Source: Arcuatula senhousia
Lineage: Eukaryota; Mollusca; Bivalvia; Mytilida; Mytilidae
Direction of reading: 5' to 3'
DNA: 64,000 bases
NCBI GenBank assembly: GCA_963971305.1
Contig: OZ020311.1
Span: 7,192,001 to 7,256,000 of the forward strand
Shown: positions 25,063 through 37,400 of the stretch, in pieces
Layout: each line of letters begins with the position of its first letter
How positions within the stretch are numbered: the stretch's first letter is position 1
Program-made: the position numbers and the translations under genes
The notes under the pieces: generated by a model
The model's input: only the letters and a program-made list of their open reading frames with translations
Told to the model about the DNA's origin: nothing
Databases searched by the model: none

Positions 25063-25149
25063 ACAGGCACTTGTTTAAAAAAAAAACTTACATACTAACC
25101 ATGGTATGGTTTAGTATTTAAAGTTTTTTTTCTAGAAACAAGTGCCTGT
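25063..25149. repeat. Near-perfect foldback hairpin
   Basis: CACAGGCACTTGTTTA and its complement AAACAAGTGCCTGTG flank an A/T-rich stem with a central ACCATGGT. The structure is a compact foldback of about 90 bp just downstream (minus sense) of the candidate WDR46 first exon. Confidence 0.65.
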
Positions 25150-25240
25150 GAGACACACGTTGGACGAGTCCTATTTTGGTAAAGAATTTAAGCCAACGGA
25201 GAAATAAACTTTTTGTTTTTGCTTTTGTTCTGTTCTAAAC

Positions 25241-25282
25241 CTTTGATTTCTCTGTAGTTGAGGTATTTTCACCAGACTGCAT
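25241..25282 (-). CDS. WDR46: Candidate first coding exon of WDR46
   Basis: The minus strand reads ATG followed by 13 codons (MQSGENTSTTEKSK) and then AAG|GTTTAG. It ends in phase 0, matching the phase-0 start of exon 9702-9923 ([11 protein letters not shown]). About 35 bp upstream is ACCGGAAGT, an ETS-type site common in housekeeping promoters. The exon is short, the donor is weak and the family's N-terminus is poorly conserved. If correct, the helicase transposon lies inside WDR46 intron 1. Confidence 0.4.
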
Positions 25283-25316
25283 TTTCAATTTATTTGTTTA
25301 CAATTTTCCATGTGCT

Positions 25317-25325
25317 ACTTCCGGT
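25317..25325 (-). promoter_or_regulatory. ETS-type promoter site
   Basis: ACCGGAAGT on the minus strand is the consensus for ETS/GABP factors found near start sites of TATA-less housekeeping genes. Its 5' bases are also part of a 12-bp direct repeat (CCGGTAAAAATG) flanking the element at 25333-26372. Confidence 0.4.
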
Positions 25326-25332
25326 AAAAATG

Positions 25333-26372
25333 GTGATGCCTAAAATGTGTAACCCGTACCCGTACCCGTACCCGCACCCAGATTGTTCAAAATTTCACAT
25401 ATTCGCTTCGACTGTAGCGAAAACAAAGTCAATCGTTGTAATATTTGATGTATGCCTTTTAAGTATGACATTGAATTATTTCATATCTCAAAACTTTAAA
25501 ATCAACATTCATATTTTGATGTATTTCATGTTTTTACTCGATACCGACATTGAAAATTTACCCGTACCCGATGACATACAGGGCATTTTCTAATCAAATG
25601 AGAAACAGATTTGTTTTAAACATGAATTAAAAGTTACAAAAATATATCAGCAGTAAGTGAATGAACGATTTATTCAAAAACAATAACTATCTATTTCACA
25701 ATTTCGCTTTTTACCGAGGGACCTATCGCGATTTTATCCAATGTTTACAATAAGCTGGCAACCGGCTCCCTACTGTTCAGATAAGGTGGTCCTTGATATA
25801 ATTATATTCGGTAAACTAAGGGAAACCAGGGCAATCATATAGGACATTCAGAAATATGGGTCCGATATCTTCAGATAACAGCGGGGTACCAGCCTATGTT
25901 TACAAATAACCCGTACCCGGTAAAAATCCGGGCCAAAGTTATGATAATTTTGGAGCGTACAAAATAAGTAAAAACATATTCATTTAAGAGCCAATTTACA
26001 ATACAATCGTTATAAACATTAAATATAACATTTAACAATTAAAACGAATCCAATTTACGATGAAAGAGTTTAATTTTTGAGGAGTTCAAAGTTATCACTT
26101 CTTTGGCACATTCGTCATGGTGTAAACTTCCGGTTACACATTTTAGGCACCAAAATTTTCTAACATCATTGATTTTGGAAAATTAGAATAACGATTTAAA
26201 AAAAAACGATACCAGGTCATTGAATAACTTATCAGAAACCTTCATGTGCAATTTCAGAAAGTTTCATTGCGTTTTCGCTCTTTACGAGTCAAATTTGCAA
26301 ACTGGTGCGGGTACGGGTACGGGTAAATGAGCCAAAAATGGTACGGGTACGGGTTACACATTTTAGGCACCA
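25333..26372. mobile_element. MITE with (TACCCG)n inverted arms
   Basis: The left end reads GATGCCTAAAATGTGTAACC followed by CCGTACCCGTACCC; the right end is its complement with GGGTACGGGTACGGG arms. CCGGTAAAAATG occurs immediately outside both ends (25321-25332 and 26373-26384), a likely target duplication. A third inward copy of the end motif (GGTTACACATTTTAGGCACC) sits at about 26132. No credible ORF was found. Confidence 0.75.
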
Positions 26373-26555
26373 CCGGTAAAAATGCAGATGGTTAAAAGGT
26401 CAAAAAATATTTTTGAAGGTACCCTGTGACCTCAGGTAAAATTCTAAACAAGATTTAATTTTTCTTAATTGACCTGTCACCAGATTTGGATAACTAGTCT
26501 TAAATAACTATATTTCTAATATCCATATCTTTTTTATAATGTCATTAATGTTGAT

Positions 26556-26750
26556 AATGTTCACCAGTTTCGACTGGAGTTTGCGTTGTTGATTGATATT
26601 CAGTTATTTTGTGTTTTCATGTTTTACATGTTGTCTGTGTTTGTCCCATTGTTGCCCGGCGTTGTTGGTGTTTATTGGTTTTGTCTCTGCCCTTTCGGAC
26701 TTTTGACATTTGGGTACCCCATTGGTACCTCTGCTTCTTTGGTATAGTTT
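26556..26750 (+). repeat. Truncated tail copy of the YIDD retroelement family
   Basis: It closely matches 11085-11270 (GGAGTTTGCGTTGTTGATTG, then the CCCATTGGTACCTCTGCTTC block) without any RT sequence. A more diverged copy follows at 26862-27010 in the same region. Confidence 0.6.
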
Positions 26751-27289
26751 TTTTGGGGGGCTTTACTGGACTTTTACCTACACTACTAAAAATAGTACCG
26801 GTAAATTGATCATTGGCGATGCAAGAAGGTAAAGCACAAACTACTTACTAGTACCTTTCAAGAGCAACTGAGTTCATCTAAGTTCAGATGCAAGTTTGCA
26901 TTACTGATTACTGCCAGTTGTTTGATGTGTTTTATTGTTTTTTGTGGAATGATTAAGTCTGCCTTTTTATGGACTTCTGATATTTGAATAATTGATGTAA
27001 CTTTGCTTCTTATATTATATTCAAAAGACTTTATCAATGCCAAAGGTAAGTCATTAAGACTTTCTCTTCAGAACAACCAGAAAGACCTGCATGAATGTCT
27101 GACAGGGCCAACCGTTTGTTTGCAAACTCTGTAAAGGATAATCTTCACAATGACTAAATTCATGTTCAAGATGTATGCACAGCACCTTACATCAAGAAAC
27201 ACTGATTTTCAGTTTTTTCACCATGCTACCTTGATATAAACAAGAAGCTCCCAGAAGCCTGATTCGCTCACCTGATCTCTGATGCTAAA

Positions 27290-27497
27290 ACAAGGCCCTG
27301 GAAACAGTCCTATTTGCCAGTCATGACCTAAATAATGATCCAAATGACTGATTGGAAAAAGTCACAATCAGTCATTTACGTCTTGTTTTCTTATATTTTG
27401 GTCGCAATATCCATACAGTACACTGGTTATTTTTCCCTTTTCTTAAAAAAATTAGCAAAATGATCGAAATGACTTGACTGTTTTTCCAGAGCCTTGT
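27290..27497. mobile_element. 208-bp MITE with 6-bp target duplication
   Basis: The ends are ACAAGGCCCTGGAAACAGTC and its imperfect complement GACTGTTTTTCCAGAGCCTTGT. GCTAAA flanks both sides (27284-27289 and 27498-27503). The interior repeats AAATGACT motifs in both orientations. The superfamily was not determined. Confidence 0.75.
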
Positions 27498-27639
27498 GCT
27501 AAAGTCTCTTACATAGAGTGCAACATGCTCTACATGTACTTGGTAAGTAATTAAAGAAACTAGTTTGGAAAAGTCTCTAAAGAAAAAAAATACAAAGTTA
27601 CAATTTAGCTTTAAAAAAAACAAGTGTGGCCACTAAAAG

Positions 27640-29345
27640 TATGTCTCGCCTGCCGGCACCATCACTGAAATCAACTACCTAAGCTTCCATTTCTTGATAT
27701 AAATACAAAAAGTGAATGTATGCCTAATAACAGATGCCTAGTTATTATACTATTCAAGCAATCCATTGTCCACACAAGAATTACAAAAAGTTTTCTGTCT
27801 GAAAAAAAAAAGACCTAAGTTCACAGAGTCACTGGAGCGTAAAAATGGGGTCATGGTCACATGGCATGGTGACAGTTGCATTGTCCATAACCGCAACTGT
27901 CTGTTTACCCAATATCAGATGCCTAGCTATTATAACTTTCCAGCAATTCATCATCCACAAAAGTCTTACAAAAAAGTTTTTCAGCCTGAAAAAGACCTAA
28001 GTTCACAGAGTCACTAGAGCGTGAAAATGGGGTCAGGGTCACGCAGCATGGATACAGTTGCGTAGACCATAACCTAAACTGTCTGTATACCTAATATCAG
28101 ATGCCTAGCTAATATACTTTTCCAGCAATTCATCGTCCACAAAAGTCTTACAAAAAAGTTTAAGGCCTGAAAAAAGACCTAAGTTCACAAAGTCACTGGA
28201 GCGTGAAAATGGGGTCAGGGTCACATGGCATGGTGACAGTTGCGTAGACCATAACCTGAACTGTCTGTATACCAAATATCAGATGCCTAGCTAATATACT
28301 TTTCCAGCAATTCATCGTCCACAAAAGTCTTACAAAAAAGTTTACGGCCTGAAAAAAGACCTAAGTCCACAGAGTCACTGGAGCGTGAAAATGGGGTCAG
28401 GGTTACACGACATGGTGACAGTTGCGTAGACCATAACCTGAACTGTCTGTATACCTAATATCAGATGCCTAGCTAATATACTTTTCCAGCAATTCATCGT
28501 CCACAAAAGTCTTACAAAAAAGTTTAAGGCCTGAAAAAAGACCTAAGTTCACAAAGTCACTGGAGCGTGAAAATGGGGTCAGGGTCACATGGCATGGTGA
28601 CAGTTGCGTAGACCATAACCTGAACTGTCTGTATACCAAATATCAGATGCCTAGCTAATATACTTTTCCAGCAATTTATCGTCCACAAAAGTCTTACGAA
28701 AAAGTTTACGGCCTGAAAAAAGACCTAAGTTCACAGAGTCACTGGAGCGTGAAAATGGGGTCAGGGTCACACGGCATGGTGACAGTTGCGTAGACCATAA
28801 CCTGAACTGTCTGTATACCAAATATTAGATGCCTAGCTATTATACTTTTCAAAATACAAATGACAACAAAGTTCCAGACAATAAATTTTGCTACGCCTGA
28901 CGCGCGTTTCGTCTATTCAAGACTCATCAGAGGCGCTCTACCAAAAATATTGAAAATGCCAAACACTGTATAAATATGAAGAGCATAGAACAGTATTACC
29001 AAAAATACCAAACTGGGGAACCAAATTATTACTAAGACAATCAACCTATGTCTGGGGTAGGAAGAACCTTAGGGTTTAGACAATTTTGAAATTTAGACGG
29101 ATAATTTAAAGCTTTGATGTATTCTCCAACTCAAAAAGTGTTGGTGCCGGAGCGGGCTAACCTCGGGGAATTTACACTCCACCAGCAGTGCTAACCTTCA
29201 CGTGTGTTCGAAATACAAATGACAACAAAGTTCCAGACATTCATTGTCCACAAAAGTCTTACAAAAAAGTTTACGACGCCGCCGTCGCCGCTGCCGGAAA
29301 GTAATACCTATGTCTCGCCTTCCGCGACTATTCGTCGCAGGCGAG
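27640..29345 (+). mobile_element. Pearl-like element with 182-bp core repeats
   Basis: The 5' end is TATGTCTCGCCTGCCGGC. Core units of 182 bp follow (CAGCAATTCATC anchors at 27941, 28123, 28305, 28487 and 28669). Then come a GACGCCGCCGTCGCCG tract and a 3' hairpin (TCTCGCCTTCC...GCAGGCGAGA). The copy at 40033-41212 has the same structure. This copy is interrupted by a 388-bp insertion at 28852-29239. Confidence 0.8.
28852..29239. mobile_element. Insertion bounded by 29-bp direct repeats
   Basis: Identical 29-bp sequences (containing ATGACAACAAAGTTCCAGAC) lie at 28852-28880 and 29211-29239 and bracket 330 bp that include ACGCGCGTTTCGTCTA. The sister element at 41080-41100 lacks both copies, so the repeats belong to the insertion rather than being a simple target duplication. 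A fragment resembling its interior (AGAGCGCCTCTGATGA) occurs at 13156-13180. Confidence 0.6.
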
Positions 29346-29925
29346 AAAAAAATCAAAAAATCAAACAAGATAAAATGATTTGAAAACTGTTAAAGAGGGA
29401 TAACTCCTTAACCATTTGCTCTGACAATCTTGACTTTAGATTCATTTTTGTACATCTCAATGAGCAGAACAAGTTTGCAATGACTACTTTTTCACTAGCA
29501 ATTACAGATTAGAGATCAGGTGAGCGATTCAGGCTTCTGGGAGCCTCTTGTTTATATGAAAAAGTGAAAATTGTCAATTTTGACAGCTAAGGGGAAATAA
29601 CTCCTATAAGCAGTCTGACTTAATGGAGAGTTTTGTAGAGCTGTTGATGCTGAAGAAGGTAGATTGTCTCAGATTTTCTCTTTCTCTTCCGCTTTTCAAG
29701 CTATTGGCCAAAAACTAAGGTTTGACCACCCTGTTCTATTTTAGCAATGGCCGTAAAATTTCACAAACTTGGTGGAGGACATCATTAAGACCAAATGTAT
29801 AAAGTTTGAAAGCAATCCCTTCAGTAGTTTCAGAGAAGAATTTTTTTAAAGAAAAGTTAAAGCTGACAGACCCCTTGTGATGACAATAGCTCACTTGACC
29901 CTATGGGTCAGGTGAGCTAAAAAAT

Positions 29926-30790
29926 TAAATAGCATTCGGTCAACCAGAACAAAATTATTGTGGGAACAAAGAAAAATGTTGGTTTTTCTGCCCCTTTTCA
30001 ACCCTTAATTTCTATACGAAATTATTAAATGATCCCAAATGGGGAGGTGCACATCTTCAATATATATGTAATCACTTCTTAAAATATTAGAACGATCTAG
30101 TGTTTGGTTTTTAAGATTCAGATAACAAATGACAGCTTCGACCCAATGAATTCTTTTGTAGGGCTAAATGAGCTGAACATTTAAGCAAGCAACAGCTTTT
30201 CTCTATCTGCAATAGTTATCATTCTATGGGCCAAAAACCACTATTTTTCGCCTTAAAGGGGCTGTAACCCCTATAAGGGGTCATCTTGACAACTTTGACT
30301 CTATGGAGACTTTTGTAGGGCTAAATCAGCTGAACATTTAAGCAAGCAACAGTTTTTCTCTATGTGCAATAGTTTTCATTCTATAAGCCAAAAACATGAA
30401 AAAAAGCTATTTTTCACCTTTAAGGGGCTGTTACCCCTGTAAGGGATCATCGGACTACTTCCACCAAAAGGAGACTTTTGTAGAGCTTTTGATGCTGAAG
30501 CAGTAGGGCGGCATCAGATTTCATTTATCTCTTATACTTTTTGATTTACAAGCCAAAAACAGTAGTCTGACCCCCCTGGTCTATTTTTAGTAACGGTGGC
30601 CATGTTTTTTTGACGAATCAAAAATCGAAACACAAGTTTGGTGCAGGACATTCTAAGGATCATTCATACAAAGTTTCATTAAATTCTGTTCAGTAGTTTC
30701 AGAGGAGAATTTTGAAAAATTGTTAACGGACGACAGACGACGATGGACGCCAAGTGATGGTAATAGCTCACGTCCAGGTGAGCTAAAAAG
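29926..30790 (+). repeat. Further copy of the AGCTCACC-hairpin element family
   Basis: Two core units share GGGGCTGTAACCCCTATAAG-type blocks (30250-30310 and 30420-30480). The end has GACGACAGACGACGATGG, then AGCTCACGTCCAGGTGAGCT and an A-run. It is the same family as 7287-9600 and 61221-61763. Confidence 0.65.
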
Positions 30791-31459
30791 AAGCATTTAA
30801 TCTGAAATCAAAGCTCACAATGTTATATCAAGAGGCCATGAAAAATAGTTGCTGACAAAAATGGTTAAAAAATATTTTCCTTGCCTGAAAGCTTGAAATA
30901 CTGTATTACCAAAATCTTTTTTGCCATTTTCATGGGCTAATTTAAGGTGAACAGATTTTCATGAAACAAACAATGGTATATTTTCAAAGATATTCTGAAT
31001 GTCTGAAACCCATGGTAGATTACCAGTACTTCTTCTACCTTCACCTTGCACAATGTGAACAGATAAATTGTTTTAATGATTTTTTAAATTGCCATTTCTT
31101 AATGTTAGTTGTGTTGTGTGCACTTATTCCACATCTCATTATCCTCTATTTAAATTGAAGTCCAACGTAAATGTAACAAACCATTTGAATTTCTGTAAAA
31201 ATTGATACATATTGAATAACAAGAATTAAAGATATATTGGGAACAATAAAGCTAAAACAGACAACAACGAAGAACCAAGATGACAGGGCCATATCATAAC
31301 CGGTCTGCAAATGTTTTGCGGTCATATGTCTATGGAAAGAAGAGACTTTGAGACTTTGAAACTGTCTTTCAAGGACATTGTTTCAAAGATTACAAAAAAG
31401 TCCAACTAAAGAGATGTATAAATATTTTATGTAGAATGATCACAATGTTTCAGTCTGTA
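30791..31459. other. Intergenic, downstream of PFDN6
   Basis: AT-rich sequence. A short hairpin-like relic (GTCTGCAAATGTTTTGCGGTC) near 31302 resembles the end of the element at 32089-33016. No other feature was recognised. Confidence 0.45.
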
Positions 31460-34400
31460 TTATGCTTTTGCCGCTGCTTTCACTTGCTGCTGCTGAAACT
31501 GCTGTTGTAATTTTGTTAGGTTTTCTTTACATGATTCTTGCTTCTTCTCTATTTCTTTAATGGAGTCTTCATGTCTTTTTCTGCAAAATGATGAAAAAAA
31601 AAAAAATCAATTACTGGTACTGAATGGTGTACATCACATTAAGATATTTACTTAAAGTGTAAGTTCGCGATTTTTGAGTTATTAGTTTATTTGATTTATT
31701 ATAATGAGAGTAGGCATCATGCAGGGTTTGGGCATTGAAAATGATATAGTAAGAAAGATATGGCCAAACAAAAAAGTATGTGTGTTTACTGTCACATGCT
31801 GAAAAAAATTAGGGTCGGTAGGTAGGAAATTATTTTTTTTTATAATTTTTTTTTACCTTGAGTCTATGGGGGCAGCTTTGTGACTTTAACAGTGCTTAAT
31901 GGAAAATGATCAAAAAAACTTGAGGGTAGGGGGGTAAAAATAAGGTAGGGTCGGGTGACAGTAAACTCACCTACTTTTTTGTTTGGCCTATTCACAATTT
32001 TATTCCAATACATAAGACCCTATGGGTGCGGCCATAATGAACCAGTGTTCTCCTTTTTTCAATAAAAAGCTACGCCGAGCGCAGCATGATACGACCGCAA
32101 CAAGTTGAACCCTGTACATTGGAGGCCCACTATGGATAGTCTATTGCTTTTGTCACATGCAGCCCATGGTGGACTTACAAAGCTTTTTTACACATGCAAC
32201 CTATGGTGGACTTTAAAATGCATATTTGACACATATATATTTACAATAACATTTAATAGAAAAAAAACTATTTCTATATTCATTGACATTTTTGACACGA
32301 TTAAGCCCCTTTTGGCCCTTTTTTAAAATAAGGTTAGGACAACAAAATGCAATAAAAAGCTTCCTTCAGTGTATATAATCATCATATTTAAACTTCATAA
32401 CAATTGGCTGGCCCACTACAGCTAAATTTCTTGTGTAAAACCATTTGCCTTGACCAACTTTTAAAAATGGCGTTTTTTGCCCCTTCAACCCCTTATATCT
32501 CAAAAACAGTAAGAGATATTTCAAATCCGATTGAAAAATGCAGGCAGGGATTTTCACAAGGATTCCAATGAAAAAAAGATTTTGAAAATCGGACCACAAA
32601 TAAAAAAGTTGATTTTTTGGGTGTGGCCCGTCTTTGGCCCCCTGTAGCAATGTAACGGTTCAATATACATCAAAACCATTTAGACATTTTGTTGACAGAA
32701 TTTAATAAGGAATTCAATAAAAAAAGAATTTTCAAAATCAAATGAATAATAAACATTCTACAACAGTTTTGTCAATACACCCGTATTAGCCCCTTTTGGC
32801 CCTTTTTTCTGAAACGGTAGGGGCCACCAACCCCAAATACAATAGGAACCTTCCTCTAGTGGTTACAAACATCATATAAAAATTTCATAACAATTGGTCA
32901 ATATTTACTCAAGTTATCGCACGGAAACCAAATGTCCCCAGACGACAACGACAACGACGACGACAACGACGACAGCATCATACCAATATACGTCCGCAAA
33001 TTTTTTGCGGTCGTATAAAAAGGTAAGGTGGGTGTTTTGAAAAACCACTTACCAACCGGGTTTATTCTACTGCTTAACCGTTATCAACCAGGTATTTTTC
33101 AGAGGCAAATATAGAGGGAAGTTCAGGGGTCTGGGTTCCTTTTTTGTTGCAAAAATTTATGATTTCATGCAAACTGTTGGCAAAGTTTGGACCCCCCCTT
33201 TTAAAAAAAAAAAATCTGGATCTGCCCCTGAAACCCTTTATCAGAGAGAGTGATTGTTTTGATAAAACCATGAAATGCACAGTATACAAACAAAGATAGA
33301 GTAAAAATAGCCTTAATTAAATCTAAGATATTTTAAGAATTTTCTTTTATTTTTGCTTTTGGGCTAGAGTTATCTTTCTTTTCCTATTAGTTAGCCAATA
33401 TGTTAATTTTCCAGCCAAAAAGTCACATGATCCCAGCTCAAATGTAGATCCTTCATTAGCATTGCAGAAGTTCTGTCAGCAAATATTCAAACTTTATTGT
33501 ATGTTTTATGTTCTTTTTGTGGATTAAACTATTTCTAAGTTGAAGGTAAATATCAATATTCTTTTTCTTTCAGTAAAACATTTGAATAAACCACATGGAT
33601 GCATGTCGTTCTGGACACGTGCCAGCCATTTTTTATTTACATTTTCTCCATTTTTGATTGGATGATAAGAAATTTACATATCTTAGCACCTCCTGTTTTA
33701 CCATGTCGGCAAATTTCTTTTATGTTCACTTTGCTGGTCACCTATCGATATATGGTTTTAATTGGCTTGGGTTATAAAAGTGTCACTCAATGTCTTCATC
33801 TAATTAGTAACAAAACACCTAATTAAACATGGAATTTTTGAAAATTGCCGACCACCTTACCAAAAGTAAATGTGGTCGGCTCTGGAAAAAAGTTGGTCGG
33901 CACACCCGGCTTAAATGGCGAATGGAGAACACTGTGAACAATGATGAATAATGGAATAGCTCAATTTGAAATGTGACGTCACATCTCTGATGATAAATAC
34001 ATTAACCAATTGACAATATTTGTAACAAAAGACCGATGTTTTCGATCATAATAATGATAGGAATATGAATAATTTGGCATTATTAACTTTTTTAATCCCT
34101 GCGTTTTTTTTTAATCGAAATAGCAAGCAAACAGTTTACTTTAACCTTTAATTGTTTTAAATGAAAGAACCTTAGTGAGCACGCTCACATACCCCACGCG
34201 TTCGGCTATTGGACTATCAATGTTATCCTTGAGGAATAGTATTGAGCTACAGGAATCAATAATATTGAATGATTGTAAAAGTGAATGTGCAAGTATTTGA
34301 ATACATGCATCATGACAAAGTTATGTCAAATTTCTAAGTCCAAAGGGCCATAACGCCCACAAAAATTTGGGGATCAAAAATTCCTGGTGATATGCACAAC

Positions 34401-37400
34401 TACATATGGTGTACTTCTTGCATACCAAGTTTCGTTAAATTCTGGTCAGTAGTTTAAGAGGAGTTGCGATTACAAACTGTAATCATGATTTTCTGCAAAT
34501 TTCTAAGTCCAAAGGGCCATAACTCCCACAAAAATTTGCGAATCAAAAATTCCCGGTAATATGCACAACTACATATGGTGTTCTTCTTGCATACCAAGTT
34601 TCGTTAAATTCTGTTCAGTAGTTTAAGAGGAGTTGCGATTACAAACTGTAATCATGATTTTCTTCAAATTTCTAAGTCCAAAGGGCCATAACTCCCACAA
34701 AAATTTGCGAATAAAAAATTCCCGGTAACATGCACAACTACACATGGTGTTCTTCTTGCATACCAAGTTTCGTTAAATTCTGTTCAGTAGTTTAAGAGGA
34801 GTTGCGATTACAAACTGTAATCATGATTTTCTGCAAATTTCTAAGTCCAAAGGGCCATAACTCCCACAAAAATTTGCGAATCAAAAATTCCCGGTGATAT
34901 GCACAACTACATATGGTGTTCTACTTGCATACCAAGTTTCGTTAAATTCTGTTCAGTAGTTTAAGAGGAGTTGCGATTACAAACTTTGATCACAGACGGA
35001 CGGACGGACGGACGGACGGACGGACGGACCAGTCAAAAACATTATACCCTTCGCAACTTCGTTGCGTGGGGTATAAATACTTAACTATAATTCCAAATGG
35101 TAAATAATCTGAAATATTTATTAACACATTAGCCCAAGTTTTCAATCCTTTTTCAAATATTTAAGACTATAAATTCAGTTCTTGATGAATACACAGGTGT
35201 CAATTAAAATCATAAAACCTTTCGGACGATCTGTCACCCCCAATCAGCCACGCCCGGTGGTTGATAACAGGTATAATTGACAGATAGATCAATTAAGGTG
35301 CTCCTCCAATTCAAGATTTCCATGCAGCACTGAACCCGCTTTAGACACACCCACCACAGCTCTATTTTAAGAATTTTGACCGGCACATCTTTTAATAATT
35401 TTTTAAAATTAGTATAAGGTATAATTAATCAGCAGGTGTCAATATCACCTGTTCACTCCATTGACTACCTTACCCTTACAATTATCAATCAGTCAAAGCG
35501 TAGTGCTACATCGTGTTTGTGCATGGTTTGTGTTTTACCCAAATTAAAATATGTGTTTAAAGGTTTTAGTTCCCACATGGGTATAGGATGCAACATTTAC
35601 TCTGTGTATTGGCTCTGAGCAGCGACATCTAGTACAAATCACGTGACCCTCCATAGATTTATTTTTTTATACTTTCAAAAGCCAATTTTTTCCTAACTAT
35701 GCATATTTGAGCGCTAGGAATTTCACCAAAGTTATTTTTATATGATAGTCTTTCAATGTATAAATTTTGAAACAAGAGTTAACACTTAAGTATGTCTCGC
35801 CTGCCGGCACCATCAGAAACAATTATTCTTTCTTAATTACTTCCACTATATTTTGAATCTACATGGATTTTCAGTTTCTGAGATCAAAAAATGATTATAG
35901 AACTTAAACATTGCAAATATATGCAATAAAAATAATCAAAGTCACTCAACCGGAAAATTAAGGTCAAGGTCAAAAGATGAGGATGTAACTGTGCTAAGCT
36001 ACAACTGGGGCATATGCATACCAAGTTTCATCAACTTAGGACTTATAGTTCTTATGATATGGAGGTGCTCGCAAAATTTTTCCATTGCTATTATATGTAT
36101 TGAAAATTGTCAAAGTCACTCAACCGGAAAATCAAGGTCAAGGTCAAAAGATGGGGATGCAACTTTGCTAAGCTACTACTGGGGCATATGCATACCAAGT
36201 TTCATTAACCTAGGACTTATAGTTCTTGAGATATGGAGATGCTCGCAAAACTTTTCCATTGCTATTATATGTATTGAAAATTGTCAAAGTCACTCAACCA
36301 GAAAATCAAGGTCAAGGTCAAAAGATGGGGATGCAACTGTGCTAAGCTACTACTGGGGCATATGCATACCAAGTTTCATCAACCTAGGACCTATAGTTCT
36401 TGAGATATGGAGGTGCTCGCAAAACTTTTCCATTGCTATTATATGTATTGAAAATTGTCAAAGTCACTCAACCGGAAAATCAAGGTCAAGGTCAAAAGAT
36501 GGGGATGCAACTGTGCTAAGCTACTACTGGGGCATATGCATACCAAGTTTCATCAACCTAGGACATATAGTTTTTGAGATATGGAGGTGCTCATAAAACT
36601 TTTTCAAAAAGTTAACGCCGCCGTCGCCGGCGGTAAAGTAACACCTATATCCCGCTCTGCTTTGCAGGCGAGACAAAAATCGCGAACTTACACTTTAATA
36701 TTTTTTTCACAAAATAATAATCTTCACAGTTTGAATTTATTGATTTGAACATGTTTTATTCTATTGAAGAATCAACATGATTTCATGTACATGTAGTATC
36801 AAAGGCATTTATTTGCTGTTACCCCCTCAATCTCTTCCTGGGTTCTCTGAATAAATTGATATAAAAATGTACTAAATTTCATAAATTTAAATACCCAAAA
36901 TTGAATAGATTATCTTGAAGGAATGAACCAGAATTGAAATCACAAAATAGTAAGAATAAGGTTACAGTAAACCTAACCATAAATAAAGATTGCCACCTGA
37001 TATGTAATATATTTTACAAATATACAAAAAATCAAATGGGCCAAAGACAGAAATGGCTGGATTTTGTAAAACAGGAAGTAGATGAGTGACAGACCTGAAA
37101 TCATATCTGATGTATTGGGACTCAACCCTGATGCTGTATACAAAATATTTTAAAAGTTGCTGTGATAAGTAACTGCTGAGAAAACTGTTACGAAAATTTC
37201 TACCCCACCCGACATTCACCATTTTATAACCTGGATTTTTTACTCTGTGAAATCCAGCCCAAAATCCATAATCATGATAATTTCCGCTGATGAAATAATC
37301 TTGCCCTAGCAAGTAATAAGCTAACACATATGGAACTCTAAAGAGGTCTTTTCCATGCCTTAGAAATAGATATATGGGTTAATTAAACCTACACTAAATC

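Larger units (their letters stand above)
27239..29925 (+). mobile_element. Composite of nested pearl-like elements
   Basis: The outer element starts with GAAGCTCCCAGAAGCCTG and CGCTCACCTGATCTC at 27244 and ends with AGCTCACTTGACCC...GGTCAGGTGAGCT near 29918. A second 5'-end-like copy, inverted, lies at 29518-29552. Inside are a 208-bp MITE (27290-27497) and a second pearl-like element (about 27640-29345). No coding sequence was seen. Confidence 0.6.
31656..36694. mobile_element. TTAA-flanked element, copy A, with nested insertions
   Basis: The terminal inverted repeat AGTGTAAGTTCGCGATTTTT and its complement are flanked by TTAA on both sides (31652-31655 and 36695-36698), as in piggyBac or Kolobok elements. 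Sister copy B (43714-45546) allows the insertions to be peeled off: 31762-31988, 32043-33934, about 34162-35076 and about 35771-36675. What remains has no transposase, so it is non-autonomous. It lies in PFDN6 intron 3. Confidence 0.85.

Noticed and set aside
35991..36596. 201-codon open frame with internal repeats
   Set aside because: It is the translation of three to four pearl-like core units; the sister element lacks the whole insertion.
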